Below, in pieces: positions 17,533 through 26,298 of a stretch of DNA of 64,000 bases. The notes under the pieces were generated by a model. The model was not told the origin of the DNA. It saw only the letters and a list, made by a program, of their open reading frames with translations, and made no database searches. How positions within the stretch are numbered: the stretch's first letter is position 1; each line of letters starts with the position of its first letter. This stretch comes from Psychrobacillus psychrodurans (lineage in GTDB: Bacteria > Bacillota > Bacilli > Bacillales_A > Planococcaceae). The DNA is taken from NCBI RefSeq assembly GCF_027563345.1, contig NZ_JAMKBK010000002.1. One strand, written 5' to 3'. Both the position numbers and the translations under genes were made by a program.

Positions 17533-20043
17533 ATGCTTGGAGTATTAAATAAAGTGTTCGATTTAAATAAACGTGAACTAAAACGCCTAGAGAAAATTGC
17601 GGATAAAGTAGAAGCATTAGAAAGTAAAATGGAAGCATTGTCTGATGAAGAGTTACGAGCGAAAACAGAAGAGTTCCGTGGTCGCCATTCAAAAGGAGAA
17701 AGCTTAGATAGTTTATTGCCAGAGGCATTTGCAGTAGCACGCGAAGGATCTAAACGTGTTCTTGGAATGTTCCCTTTCCGTGTTCAAATTATGGGAGCGG
17801 CTGCTCTTCACGAGGGTAATATTGCGGAGATGAAAACAGGGGAAGGTAAAACACTAACTTCAACTATGTCTATTTATTTAAATGCGATTACTGGTCTCGG
17901 TGCGCATGTTGTGACGGTCAATGAATACTTATCTAGCCGTGATGCTGCTGAGATGGGACAATTATATGATTTCCTAGGATTAAGTGTTGGATTGAACTTA
18001 AATTCATTGTCTAAAGAAGAAAAGCGTGAAGCTTATGCGGCGGATGTTACATATTCTACAAACAATGAGCTTGGGTTCGATTATTTACGAGATAATATGG
18101 TGTTGTATAAAGAAGATAAAGTTCAACGTCCTCTTCACTATGCAGTAATCGATGAAGTTGATTCCATCTTAATAGATGAAGCGAGAACACCTTTAATTAT
18201 TTCAGGACAAGCCAACAAAGCAGCACTTCTTTATAAACAAGCAAATGCATTTGTGCGTACATTAACAAAAGAAGTAGATTTTTCTTATGAAGAATCCACA
18301 AAAGGTGTAACACTAACTGATACTGGTGTAGAAAAAGTAGAAAAAGCTTTCAATATAGATAATTTGTTTGATTTGACTCATGTTCGTTTAAATCATGCTG
18401 TTAATCAATCATTAAAAGCCCATGCTTCCATGCATTTGGATGTCGACTATGTCGTTCAAGAGGGCGATGTTGTAATAGTCGATTCATTCACTGGTCGTCT
18501 AATGAAAGGTCGTCGTTATAGTGATGGTCTTCATCAAGCGATTGAAGCAAAAGAAGGCTTAGAAATCCAAAACGAATCGATGACAATGGCTACGATTACT
18601 TTCCAAAACTTTTTCCGTATGTACGATAAGCTGTCGGGAATGACTGGTACAGCAAAAACGGAAGAAGAGGAGTTCCGCAATATATACAACATGAATGTTA
18701 TTGCGATTCCAACAAACCGTCCAATTGCAAGGGATGACCGCGCAGATTTAATCTATGCATCCATGAATGGTAAATACGAAGCAGCAGCTGCTGATATTGC
18801 AGAGCGCAACAAAAGCGGTCAACCAGTTCTAATTGGTACTGTTGCTATTGAAACCTCTGAAATTATTTCTAATTTATTAACCAAACATGGTATTAAGCAT
18901 AATGTATTAAATGCCAAAAATCATGAACATGAAGCGGAAATTATTGCAACTGCTGGTCATCTAGGATCTGTTACGATTGCAACAAATATGGCTGGTCGTG
19001 GGACAGATATTAAACTAGGCGATGGAGTAGTTGAAGTTGGTGGTTTAGCAGTAATTGGGACGGAACGACATGAATCTCGTCGTATAGATAACCAACTACG
19101 TGGACGTTCTGGTCGTCAAGGAGATCCTGGGGTTACTCAATTCTATTTATCAATGGAAGATGAATTAATGCGCAGGTTTGGCTCTGATAACATGCGTGCC
19201 ATGATGTCAAAGCTAGGTATGGATGACACTCAACCAATTCAATCGAAGATGGTATCCCGTGCAGTAGAATCAGCGCAAAAACGGGTAGAAGGAAATAACT
19301 TCGATTCACGTAAGCGTTTATTACAATATGATGATGTACTACGTCAACAACGTGAAATTATTTATAAAGAACGTAATGAAGTATTAGAAACAGAAAATAT
19401 GCGTGCACTTGTTGAGTCAATGTTATTCGGTGCAATTGAGCGTTTAGTTTCTTCCCATACAAGCTCTGAGAATAACGCTGATTGGAGTTTGAAAGGAATT
19501 GAAGATCATATTCAAGCGAACTTATTGCCTGAAGGTGTAATAACACAATCGGTATTAGAAAATTTATCTTCTGAAGAAATGATCGAAAAAATCAAAGAAG
19601 AAGTAATTCGATTCTACGATGCGAAGGAAGAAGAAATGACTGCTGAACGTATGCGTGAGTTTGAAAAAGTAGTATTACTTCGTTCAATTGACTCCAAGTG
19701 GATTGATCATATTGATGCAATGGATCAACTTCGCCAAGGAATCCACTTACGTGCATACGGGCAAACAGACCCACTTCGTGAATATCAAAGTGAAGGATTT
19801 GCCATGTTCGAAGCAATGGTCGATTCCATCCAGGAAGACGTTGCAAAATATGCGATGAAAGCTGAAATTCGGAATAACCTAGAACGCGAAGAAGTAGCAA
19901 AAGGGCAAGCTGTAAATCCGAAAGAAGAAAGCGGTCCTGTGAAGAAAAAACCAGTACGCAAACAAGTTTCTGTCGGACGTAACGATCCATGTCCATGTGG
20001 GAGCGGTGAAAAATTCAAAAACTGTCATGGAGCAGTGCAATAA
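17533..20043 (+). CDS. secA: Preprotein translocase ATPase SecA
   Basis: Motor that pushes unfolded preproteins through SecYEG. Nucleotide-binding fold 1 has Walker A MKTGEGKT (about residue 100) and Walker B VIDEVDSILIDEART. The preprotein cross-linking domain, fold 2 (NMAGRGTDIKL, RQLRGRSGRQGDPG-type segment) and helical scaffold follow. The C-terminal zinc tail CPCGSGEKFKNCHG is intact and normally binds SecB or membranes. The 836 residues match the Bacillus enzyme (841). The ribosome binding site (GGGAAGTG) is modest. Downstream, an 11-bp hairpin arm pair at 20113-20135 precedes prfB, but a T-run is lacking. Confidence 0.98.
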   Translation: MLGVLNKVFDLNKRELKRLEKIADKVEALESKMEALSDEELRAKTEEFRGRHSKGESLDSLLPEAFAVAREGSKRVLGMFPFRVQIMGAAALHEGNIAEMKTGEGKTLTSTMSIYLNAITGLGAHVVTVNEYLSSRDAAEMGQLYDFLGLSVGLNLNSLSKEEKREAYAADVTYSTNNELGFDYLRDNMVLYKEDKVQRPLHYAVIDEVDSILIDEARTPLIISGQANKAALLYKQANAFVRTLTKEVDFSYEESTKGVTLTDTGVEKVEKAFNIDNLFDLTHVRLNHAVNQSLKAHASMHLDVDYVVQEGDVVIVDSFTGRLMKGRRYSDGLHQAIEAKEGLEIQNESMTMATITFQNFFRMYDKLSGMTGTAKTEEEEFRNIYNMNVIAIPTNRPIARDDRADLIYASMNGKYEAAAADIAERNKSGQPVLIGTVAIETSEIISNLLTKHGIKHNVLNAKNHEHEAEIIATAGHLGSVTIATNMAGRGTDIKLGDGVVEVGGLAVIGTERHESRRIDNQLRGRSGRQGDPGVTQFYLSMEDELMRRFGSDNMRAMMSKLGMDDTQPIQSKMVSRAVESAQKRVEGNNFDSRKRLLQYDDVLRQQREIIYKERNEVLETENMRALVESMLFGAIERLVSSHTSSENNADWSLKGIEDHIQANLLPEGVITQSVLENLSSEEMIEKIKEEVIRFYDAKEEEMTAERMREFEKVVLLRSIDSKWIDHIDAMDQLRQGIHLRAYGQTDPLREYQSEGFAMFEAMVDSIQEDVAKYAMKAEIRNNLEREEVAKGQAVNPKEESGPVKKKPVRKQVSVGRNDPCPCGSGEKFKNCHGAVQ

Positions 20044-20289
20044 TAAAGTAAAGTGAAGCGTCTATGCTAAGAGATACAGTTTAAGTTCGTGGTATCCTGT
20101 CACAACCTCTGAAAGACCCACATAATGTGGGTCTTCGTTAAGATTGGAAAGGGATGCAGCTAATGTCATATTTTAGTTTATATAGTATGGCATTAGTCAT
20201 AAAGTAGTCTCACTGCATAAACACGAACACTCATGCTAATGCTACAGTACAATATTGGTATGAAATCAAGAAAGTCGGAGGAACAACAA

Positions 20290-21394
20290 ATGATAGAAAT
20301 TGCAACAGTACGTAATGAGTTAGATAGAACTTCAGGCAAGTTAAAAGACTTTAGGGGGTCTCTTTGACTTAGAAAACAAAGAGGTCCGAATTCAAGAATT
20401 AGAAGAGCTGATGACATTTCCTGATTTCTGGGACGATGCACAGGGAGCTCAAAAAGTGATTAATGAGACAAATGCATTAAAAGCTATTGTAGAAGAGTAT
20501 CGTAATCTTGAATCCACTCAAGAAGACTTAGAGATGACTTTGGAATTAATAAAGGAAATGCCTGATGAAGAGCTGCAGGAAGACCTTGGTAACGAATTAA
20601 AAGATTTTACAAACAAGCTTAGTGATTTTGAATTGCAAATGTTACTTAGCGAGGAATACGATAAACACAATGCAATTTTAGAATTGCACCCTGGTGCTGG
20701 TGGTACGGAGTCTCAAGACTGGGGATCTATATTGTTACGTATGTACCAACGATGGGCAGATAAACGTGGCTTTAAAGTAGAAACAATCGATTATTTACCT
20801 GGAGATGAAGCTGGTATTAAGTCGGTAACTTTACTCATCAAAGGGCATAATGCATATGGCTATTTAAAAGCGGAAAAAGGCGTTCATCGTCTTGTTCGTA
20901 TTTCTCCTTTTGACTCATCAGGACGTCGTCATACTTCGTTTGTTTCATGTGAAGTAATGCCTGAGTTCACAGATGAAATCGAAATTGATATTCGTACTGA
21001 AGATTTGAAAATTGACACGTATCGTGCAACTGGTGCTGGTGGTCAGCATATTAATACGACTGACTCAGCAGTTCGTATTACACATTTACCTACAAATACA
21101 GTTGTTACTTGTCAATCAGAGCGTTCACAGATTAAAAACCGTGAGCATGCGATGAAATTATTAAAATCTAAACTTTATCAGCTGAAAATCGAAGAACAAG
21201 AAGCGCAATTATTGGAAATCCGTGGAGAACAAAAAGAAATCGGCTGGGGAAGTCAAATACGTTCTTACGTATTCCATCCATATTCGATGGTAAAAGATCA
21301 CCGTACAAATGAAGAAAGTGGTAATGTTCATGCAGTTGTAGATGGTGAAATTGATCCGTTTATTCACGCTTACCTACGTTCAAAAATAAATTAA
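20290..21394 (+). CDS. prfB: Peptide chain release factor 2 (programmed +1 frameshift)
   Basis: Class I release factor for UGA and UAA. Translation starts at ATG 20290 after CGGAGG and reads 25 codons to the in-frame TGA at 20365-20367. A +1 shift then joins 20366 onward, giving the continuous N-terminus FRGSLDLENKEVRIQELEEL. The full product is about 367 residues. The GGQ loop (GAGGQHINTTDSAVRITH) that triggers peptidyl-tRNA hydrolysis and the codon-recognition region are intact. Low RF2 levels favour the shift, so the gene is autoregulated. It lies downstream of secA as in B. subtilis. Confidence 0.98.
20353..20367 (+). promoter_or_regulatory. RF2 frameshift signal
   Basis: An internal Shine-Dalgarno-like AGGGGG (20353-20358) is followed 3 bases later by the slippery CTT and the stop TGA with C after it. 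This is the canonical RF2 arrangement, AGG GGG TNT CTT TGA C. Confidence 0.97.
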
Positions 21395-21408
21395 TAGACG
21401 TTTTTAAC

Positions 21409-21441
21409 ACCGATGTTATAATTATATAATATCGGTTTTTT
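21409..21441 (+). terminator. Intrinsic terminator after prfB
   Basis: ACCGATGTTATA and TATAATATCGGT (21409-21436) form a stem with one mismatch around a short AT loop, followed by a T-run. Confidence 0.88.
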
Positions 21442-21476
21442 TATTTTTCAGAATATTAAGGATAGGGGAAGTAGAA

Positions 21477-22943
21477 ATGAATATTAATGAGTTGAAAAAC
21501 GAAGATTTAAGGAGAAAAAACTTCATTTTATTTTTAGCTTATGGATTGGCTTCTGGGTTAGCTTTATTAGTACAAATTATTATTCAAGAGAAAACCGTGA
21601 TTATTGTATCACTTGCAATTCCATTTATAATATCAGTCATCATGTATTTATTTGCAAGGAAAGCATCAGCTATTGCACTTATTTTTCCCTATTTTGTTAT
21701 CCTCGCAGGAGCAATTACAGCATTAAGTATGAGTTTTTTTAATGTCGTGAGTGTTGCCACAATTGTATTAGCTTTATTTATCCTAATTTTAAGTAGTTTG
21801 CATTCTAAACAGAGTATTTTTATATTCGGTTATATTTTGTCGGTAATAGCTATGATTAATAATGTAATAATGGACAACTCAGGTATATTTGAAGGTAGAA
21901 TCGTCAATATTTTTCTTATACAGTTCGTTATGGCACTTGGGATTTTCCTACAAGTAAGACAAAGTAAAAAGTTATTCTCTAATGTCGAAAAGCTAATAGA
22001 AGATGCTAAGGTGAAGTCAGTTGAAGATGCTTCCTTACATCAAAAATTAGAAACCGCTGTATCTGTTATTACGACTAATTTAGAGCAAATTCGCACTAAT
22101 ACATTTAATACCAATAATGCGCAGGCAGAAATGCTTGTTGCTGTTGGAGAAGTTAGTATTGGTTCTCAAAAACAAGCAGACCACGTAGTTGAAATTGTAA
22201 AAAATACAGAGGCAACTTCTGATTCTGTTAAAGAAATGGCCGGACATTTGCATGAAATTGTTAAACAAGCAGAATTAGCAGAACAGAATGCTTCGGATGG
22301 CTCTGCAGTGATGGAGAAGATGAAATATGAAATTGATCAATTTACAGTCTTTTTTGTAGAATTAAATAGAACGTTTAACGGACTTTCTGAAAAAATTAAT
22401 GAAACAAATAATTTTGCAAGTGATATTCGTCAAATTACTTCACAAACTAATCTTCTAGCCCTAAACGCCTCAATAGAAGCTGCAAGAGCCGGAGAACTAG
22501 GCAAAGGATTTGCTGTCGTTGCAGAAGAAATCCGAAAACTTGCAGGAGTAACCGATCAATCACTGGAAAAAATAGATGATAATTTGAATCAATTAAATAA
22601 ATTCAATCAAGAAGCTCTTAATAAGCTAGAAAATGGAGTGAACCAGATTTACGCTCAAGTAGCAACAGCTGATAAATCGAATAAGTCATTTAACATACTT
22701 CATGAAACAATGAAGAATTTACAAAACGAGTTAGCTAAATTCTTACACGATGTGGATGTCATTTCAAATAATACAGAATCCATTAATATTAGTACAAATG
22801 AGTTCGCCGCAATTATAGAAGAAAGCACAGCCACTGTAGAAGAGTTCAACGCAACACTTGTTCAGATAACCGAAGATCAACAGGCAAATGCCAAATATAT
22901 CGATCAAACCTACAAAGAAGCACAGAGCATTAATAAAATATAG
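21477..22943 (+). CDS. Chemoreceptor with polytopic membrane N-terminus
   Basis: MCP-type signalling protein of 488 residues. The first ~165 residues contain about six closely spaced hydrophobic segments with almost no extracellular domain, so the ligand may be sensed within the membrane or through another protein. No HAMP domain is evident. The cytoplasmic part has the conserved tip QTNLLALNASIEAARAGELG (about residue 323) and GKGFAVVAEEIRKLAG. GGGGAAG precedes ATG 21477. It has a different architecture from the receptor at 13748. It lies alone between prfB and the YitT-family gene; the 200 bp after it hold only the next promoter. Confidence 0.92.
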   Translation: MNINELKNEDLRRKNFILFLAYGLASGLALLVQIIIQEKTVIIVSLAIPFIISVIMYLFARKASAIALIFPYFVILAGAITALSMSFFNVVSVATIVLALFILILSSLHSKQSIFIFGYILSVIAMINNVIMDNSGIFEGRIVNIFLIQFVMALGIFLQVRQSKKLFSNVEKLIEDAKVKSVEDASLHQKLETAVSVITTNLEQIRTNTFNTNNAQAEMLVAVGEVSIGSQKQADHVVEIVKNTEATSDSVKEMAGHLHEIVKQAELAEQNASDGSAVMEKMKYEIDQFTVFFVELNRTFNGLSEKINETNNFASDIRQITSQTNLLALNASIEAARAGELGKGFAVVAEEIRKLAGVTDQSLEKIDDNLNQLNKFNQEALNKLENGVNQIYAQVATADKSNKSFNILHETMKNLQNELAKFLHDVDVISNNTESINISTNEFAAIIEESTATVEEFNATLVQITEDQQANAKYIDQTYKEAQSINKI

Positions 22944-23074
22944 CTCCTATTAAAAGCATGTAGAGATACATTATTGCTCATGTATAAATTACTAATGTTG
23001 AGAGATAACATATATATAATCCAAAATCCTCTACTTCATTCACTTTACCTAGTCAACACGCTATCTTGTTGAAG

Positions 23075-23103
23075 TTCACAAATTACTTCTCACTTGTTAT
23101 ACT
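23075..23103 (+). promoter_or_regulatory. SigA-type promoter
   Basis: TTCACA (23075-23080), a 17-bp spacer and TATACT (23098-23103), 42 bp before the YitT-family start codon. Confidence 0.6.
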
Positions 23104-23145
23104 AGTGCAGGCAAATACAAGTATTTAAGTGAAAGAGGATAAGAA

Positions 23146-24021
23146 ATGGAAACTAATTATAATCGTAGACAATATAAAGAACCACATCCCCTCATAAAAA
23201 ATTCAAAAGATTATGTTTATGTAATTGTTGGCGCAGCTATTATTGCTTTAGCATTTAACGTCTTTTTATTACCAAACCAAATCGCTTCAGGTGGAGTTAG
23301 TGGGATCAGTACAATTTTAAAAGGAGTTTTTGGTTGGGAGCCAGGACTTGTGCAATATGCTTTTAATATTCCTTTGTTTATATCAGGACTTATCTTTTTG
23401 GGAGCAAAATTTGGTATTAAATCCTTAGTTGGAACATTAGTGCTGCCAGCAGTGGTGTTAGTGTCTGCTAATTGGGAACCATGGACGATGAATCCATTAC
23501 TTGGCGCGTTATTTGGCGGAATTACTGTTGGCCTTGGTTTAGGCTTAGTTTTTAGAGGCGGTGCGTCCACAGGTGGAACCGATTTAGCTGCTCAAATAAT
23601 TACAAAATATACAGGATTTTCTCTTGGGACAAGTGTCCTCTTATTAGATGGATTAATAGTACTTAGTGCAGCAGTCGTTTTCGACATTGAGAAGGCTCTT
23701 TATGCGCTAATAGCATTGTTTGTTACGACAAAAACGATTGATCTTGTTCAATTAGGGTTTAGTCAATCCAAAATGATTTATATTATTACGAATAAACAAG
23801 ATGAAATTAGAGATGCTATATATACCGAGATAGATCGCGGTGTAACAAAACTTCCAGCTTATGGTGGGTACACGAATATAGAAAGACCAATTTTAATGGT
23901 TGTGGCATATCAGACAGAGTTCACAAAGTTGAAACATGTCATTAAAACTATTGACCCTGCTGCTTTTGTCATAGTTTCGGACGCCTATGAGGTACTGGGA
24001 GAAGGTTTCAAAAGATCTTAA
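23146..24021 (+). CDS. YitT-family membrane protein (YvjA-like)
   Basis: 291 residues with five or six membrane segments (first about 27-48, DYVYVIVGAAIIALAFNVFL) and the glycine-rich family signature LLPNQIASGGVSGISTIL and FRGGASTGGTDLAAQII. The C-terminal ~80 residues form the cytoplasmic DUF2179 domain (YIITNKQDEIRDAIYTEI onward). B. subtilis YvjA has the same length class and the same place between prfB and cccB. The function of the family is not established; transport is commonly assumed. The ribosome binding site is AAAGAGG; the gene ends 50 bp before cccB. Confidence 0.88.
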   Translation: METNYNRRQYKEPHPLIKNSKDYVYVIVGAAIIALAFNVFLLPNQIASGGVSGISTILKGVFGWEPGLVQYAFNIPLFISGLIFLGAKFGIKSLVGTLVLPAVVLVSANWEPWTMNPLLGALFGGITVGLGLGLVFRGGASTGGTDLAAQIITKYTGFSLGTSVLLLDGLIVLSAAVVFDIEKALYALIALFVTTKTIDLVQLGFSQSKMIYIITNKQDEIRDAIYTEIDRGVTKLPAYGGYTNIERPILMVVAYQTEFTKLKHVIKTIDPAAFVIVSDAYEVLGEGFKRS

Positions 24022-24071
24022 CTAAGGTATAATATTTATGCAAACTAAATTCGATTTAGGGAGGTAGTAAC

Positions 24072-24422
24072 ATGAACAAGAAACTTTTAGCTTTAATATT
24101 AGGAGCAGGGTTAGTACTAGCAGCATGTGGTGGCGGTGATGATAATGCCGATAAAGATACGGATAAATCAACAGACTCAGGTACAACAACTGAAACAGCC
24201 TCTGTAGATGCAGAAAAGATAGTTAGTGCAAAATGTATTAGCTGTCATGGCCAGAATTTAGAAGGGCAAGGTAACTTCCCAGCTCTAAATAATGTAGGTT
24301 CACGCTTATCAGAAGATGAAATTTTGAACGTTATTGAAAACGGTAGAGGTGCTATGCCTGGTGGAATTATTTCTGGTGATGACGCTCAAGCAGTAGCAGA
24401 GTGGTTAGCTGCTAAGAAGTAA
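24072..24422 (+). CDS. cccB: Membrane-anchored cytochrome c551 (lipoprotein)
   Basis: Small c-type cytochrome that carries electrons to a terminal oxidase at the outer face of the membrane. The lipobox LVLAAC puts the lipidated Cys at residue 19. A Gly/Asp/Thr-rich linker follows, then the heme site CISCH (C55, C58, H59). The distal Met is in GAMPGGIISG. Length 116 agrees with B. subtilis CccB (112). AGGGAGG precedes ATG. The gene is probably transcribed with the YitT-family gene upstream and is followed by a strong terminator. Confidence 0.95.
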   Translation: MNKKLLALILGAGLVLAACGGGDDNADKDTDKSTDSGTTTETASVDAEKIVSAKCISCHGQNLEGQGNFPALNNVGSRLSEDEILNVIENGRGAMPGGIISGDDAQAVAEWLAAKK

Positions 24423-24450
24423 TTATAGTGAAAATCAAACCTAAATATGG

Positions 24451-24485
24451 AATCAGCTGCTCTTATTGAGTAGCTGATTTTTTTA
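24451..24485 (+). terminator. Intrinsic terminator after cccB
   Basis: AATCAGCTGCTC (24451-24462) pairs with GAGTAGCTGATT (24468-24479), with one mismatch, then a T-run. Confidence 0.92.
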
Positions 24486-24710
24486 TTGATATAAAAGAAG
24501 GAATCTCCACGATTGGTGTAGAATGTATGTTGAAGAAGGGTATAAAGTAGGTAAGAGAAATTTACTATTTAGGCTAAAACGTAGGTTTGTTTTCAAAAAA
24601 ACTACCTATATTTACCTACAAATTGAAATCTATTTGTAACAAACAAAAGCTCTTCTAATGTTATAATAGGCGTGTTGCATTTTATGACGAATCTAATTAG
24701 GTGGTTTATA

Positions 24711-25397
24711 ATGATAGAAATGATAAATGTCTACAAAAAATACCCAAATGGTATTGTTGCCGCTAACGGTATTGATGTAAAGATTGAACAAGGTGATTTT
24801 GTCTATGTAGTAGGACCAAGTGGAGCAGGAAAATCGACATTCATCAAAATGATGTATAGAGAAGAACGCCCGACCTCTGGAGATATTTTGATCAATGGTA
24901 CAAATTTAGCAAGTCTCAAAAACAGTAAAGTACCATATTTAAGACGTCAAATTGGTGTAGTATTCCAAGACTTTAAGTTATTACCCCGTTTGAATGTTTA
25001 TGAAAATGTGGCGTTTGCATTAGAAGTTATTGAAGAAACACCAAAAGTAATACGCAAAAAAGTTATGGATGTGTTAGAGTTAGTAGGTTTGAAACATAAA
25101 GCAAGAATGTTCCCTACAGAGCTTTCAGGAGGAGAACAGCAACGTGTGTCGATTGCTCGTTCAATTGTGAATACTCCACAGCTAGTAATTGCAGATGAAC
25201 CGACAGGAAATTTAGATCCAGAAACTTCATGGGAAATTATGAATATATTTGAAGAAATAAATGCTCGAGGAACAACGATTATTATGGCAACTCATAATAG
25301 AGAAATTGTTAATACTATTAGACACCGTGTTATAGCAGTTGAGGGTGGATTAATCACTCGAGACGAATACGGAGGAGAATACGGTTATGAAGGGTAG
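24711..25397 (+). CDS. ftsE: Cell division/wall ABC transporter ATPase FtsE
   Basis: ATPase that powers FtsX, which in turn activates peptidoglycan hydrolases. Walker A GPSGAGKST, Q-loop GVVFQDFKLLP, signature LSGGEQQR and Walker B LVIADEPTGNLD are complete. The start is ATG 24711 after AGGTGG, giving 228 residues, equal to B. subtilis FtsE; an in-frame upstream start at 24672 lacks a ribosome binding site. TATAAT lies at 24662-24667 without a good -35. The 3' end overlaps ftsX by 11 bp. Confidence 0.97.
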   Translation: MIEMINVYKKYPNGIVAANGIDVKIEQGDFVYVVGPSGAGKSTFIKMMYREERPTSGDILINGTNLASLKNSKVPYLRRQIGVVFQDFKLLPRLNVYENVAFALEVIEETPKVIRKKVMDVLELVGLKHKARMFPTELSGGEQQRVSIARSIVNTPQLVIADEPTGNLDPETSWEIMNIFEEINARGTTIIMATHNREIVNTIRHRVIAVEGGLITRDEYGGEYGYEG

Positions 25398-26274
25398 AAC
25401 ATTAGGAAGACACTTCAGAGAAAGTTTAAAGAGCATCAGTCGCAACGGGTGGATGACATTTGCTTCCGTAAGTGCAGTAACAGTTACATTGTTACTTGTT
25501 GGAGTGTTCGTCATGATCATGATGAACTTAAACAAAATAGCAGATGATTTGGAGAAAGACGTAGAGATTAAAGTCTATGTTGAGTTAACAGCAGATGAAG
25601 CTTCTATAACAAAACTAGAGCAAGAGATTAAAGAGACAGCTGGAGTAGCAGAAGTAAAATATTCTCCAAAAGGTGATGAATTAAGTAAATTAGTAGTAGA
25701 TTTTGGAGAAGATTTACGATTATATGACCAACAGAATCCATTACATAATGTATTTTATGCTAAAGCTACAAATCCTCAAGAAACCGAAGCAGTCGCAAAG
25801 AAATTAGATCGTCTCGATAATACGTTTGAGGTGAAGTATGGAGAAGGAAAGATAGAAAATTTATTCTCGTTCTTGAACACGGGTAGAAACGTTGGGTTAG
25901 TACTAATTCTAGCATTGCTATTTACAGCAATGTTCCTAATTTCTAACACGATTCGTATTACTATCGTTGCAAGAAGAAGAGATATTGAAATTATGAAATT
26001 GGTTGGAGCAACGAATTGGTTTATACGTATTCCATTCATCTTAGAAGGTATGTGGCTTGGAATTTTAGGGTCTATTGTTCCTATCACGTTAGTAACAGTA
26101 CTCTACTATAATATTTCTAACTTGCTAGCACCAAAATTGAAACAAGGAAAATTATTTGAACTGCTAGATTTCTCGCCATTTATTTATCAAGTAAACGGCT
26201 TGATCTTATTAATGGGCGTACTCATAGGCGTTTGGGGAAGTTTTATGTCAGTCCGTAAGTTTCTACGTGTGTAG
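25387..26274 (+). CDS. ftsX: Cell division/wall permease-like protein FtsX
   Basis: Membrane partner of FtsE, 295 residues. The order is a cytoplasmic N-terminus, a first membrane segment (about 22-45), a large extracellular domain (about 46-165) that contacts hydrolases or coactivators, and three more membrane segments (about 170-195, 218-245, 262-285). NTIRITIVARRRDIEIMKLV is the typical FtsX/MacB coupling segment. GGAGGAG precedes ATG 25387 inside the end of ftsE. The gene 24 bp downstream encodes the likely extracellular effector. Confidence 0.96.
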   Translation: MKGRTLGRHFRESLKSISRNGWMTFASVSAVTVTLLLVGVFVMIMMNLNKIADDLEKDVEIKVYVELTADEASITKLEQEIKETAGVAEVKYSPKGDELSKLVVDFGEDLRLYDQQNPLHNVFYAKATNPQETEAVAKKLDRLDNTFEVKYGEGKIENLFSFLNTGRNVGLVLILALLFTAMFLISNTIRITIVARRRDIEIMKLVGATNWFIRIPFILEGMWLGILGSIVPITLVTVLYYNISNLLAPKLKQGKLFELLDFSPFIYQVNGLILLMGVLIGVWGSFMSVRKFLRV

Positions 26275-26298
26275 TTTGTAAATTGAAGGGAGCAAGAA

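Noticed and set aside
20113..20135. Perfect 11-bp inverted repeat after secA as a terminator
   Set aside because: No T-run on the plus strand; it may be a pause or processing stem, but termination is not supported.
24545..24625. GTAGGT/ACCTAC inverted pairs upstream of ftsE as an operator
   Set aside because: Spacing is irregular and no known regulator matches; too weak to annotate.
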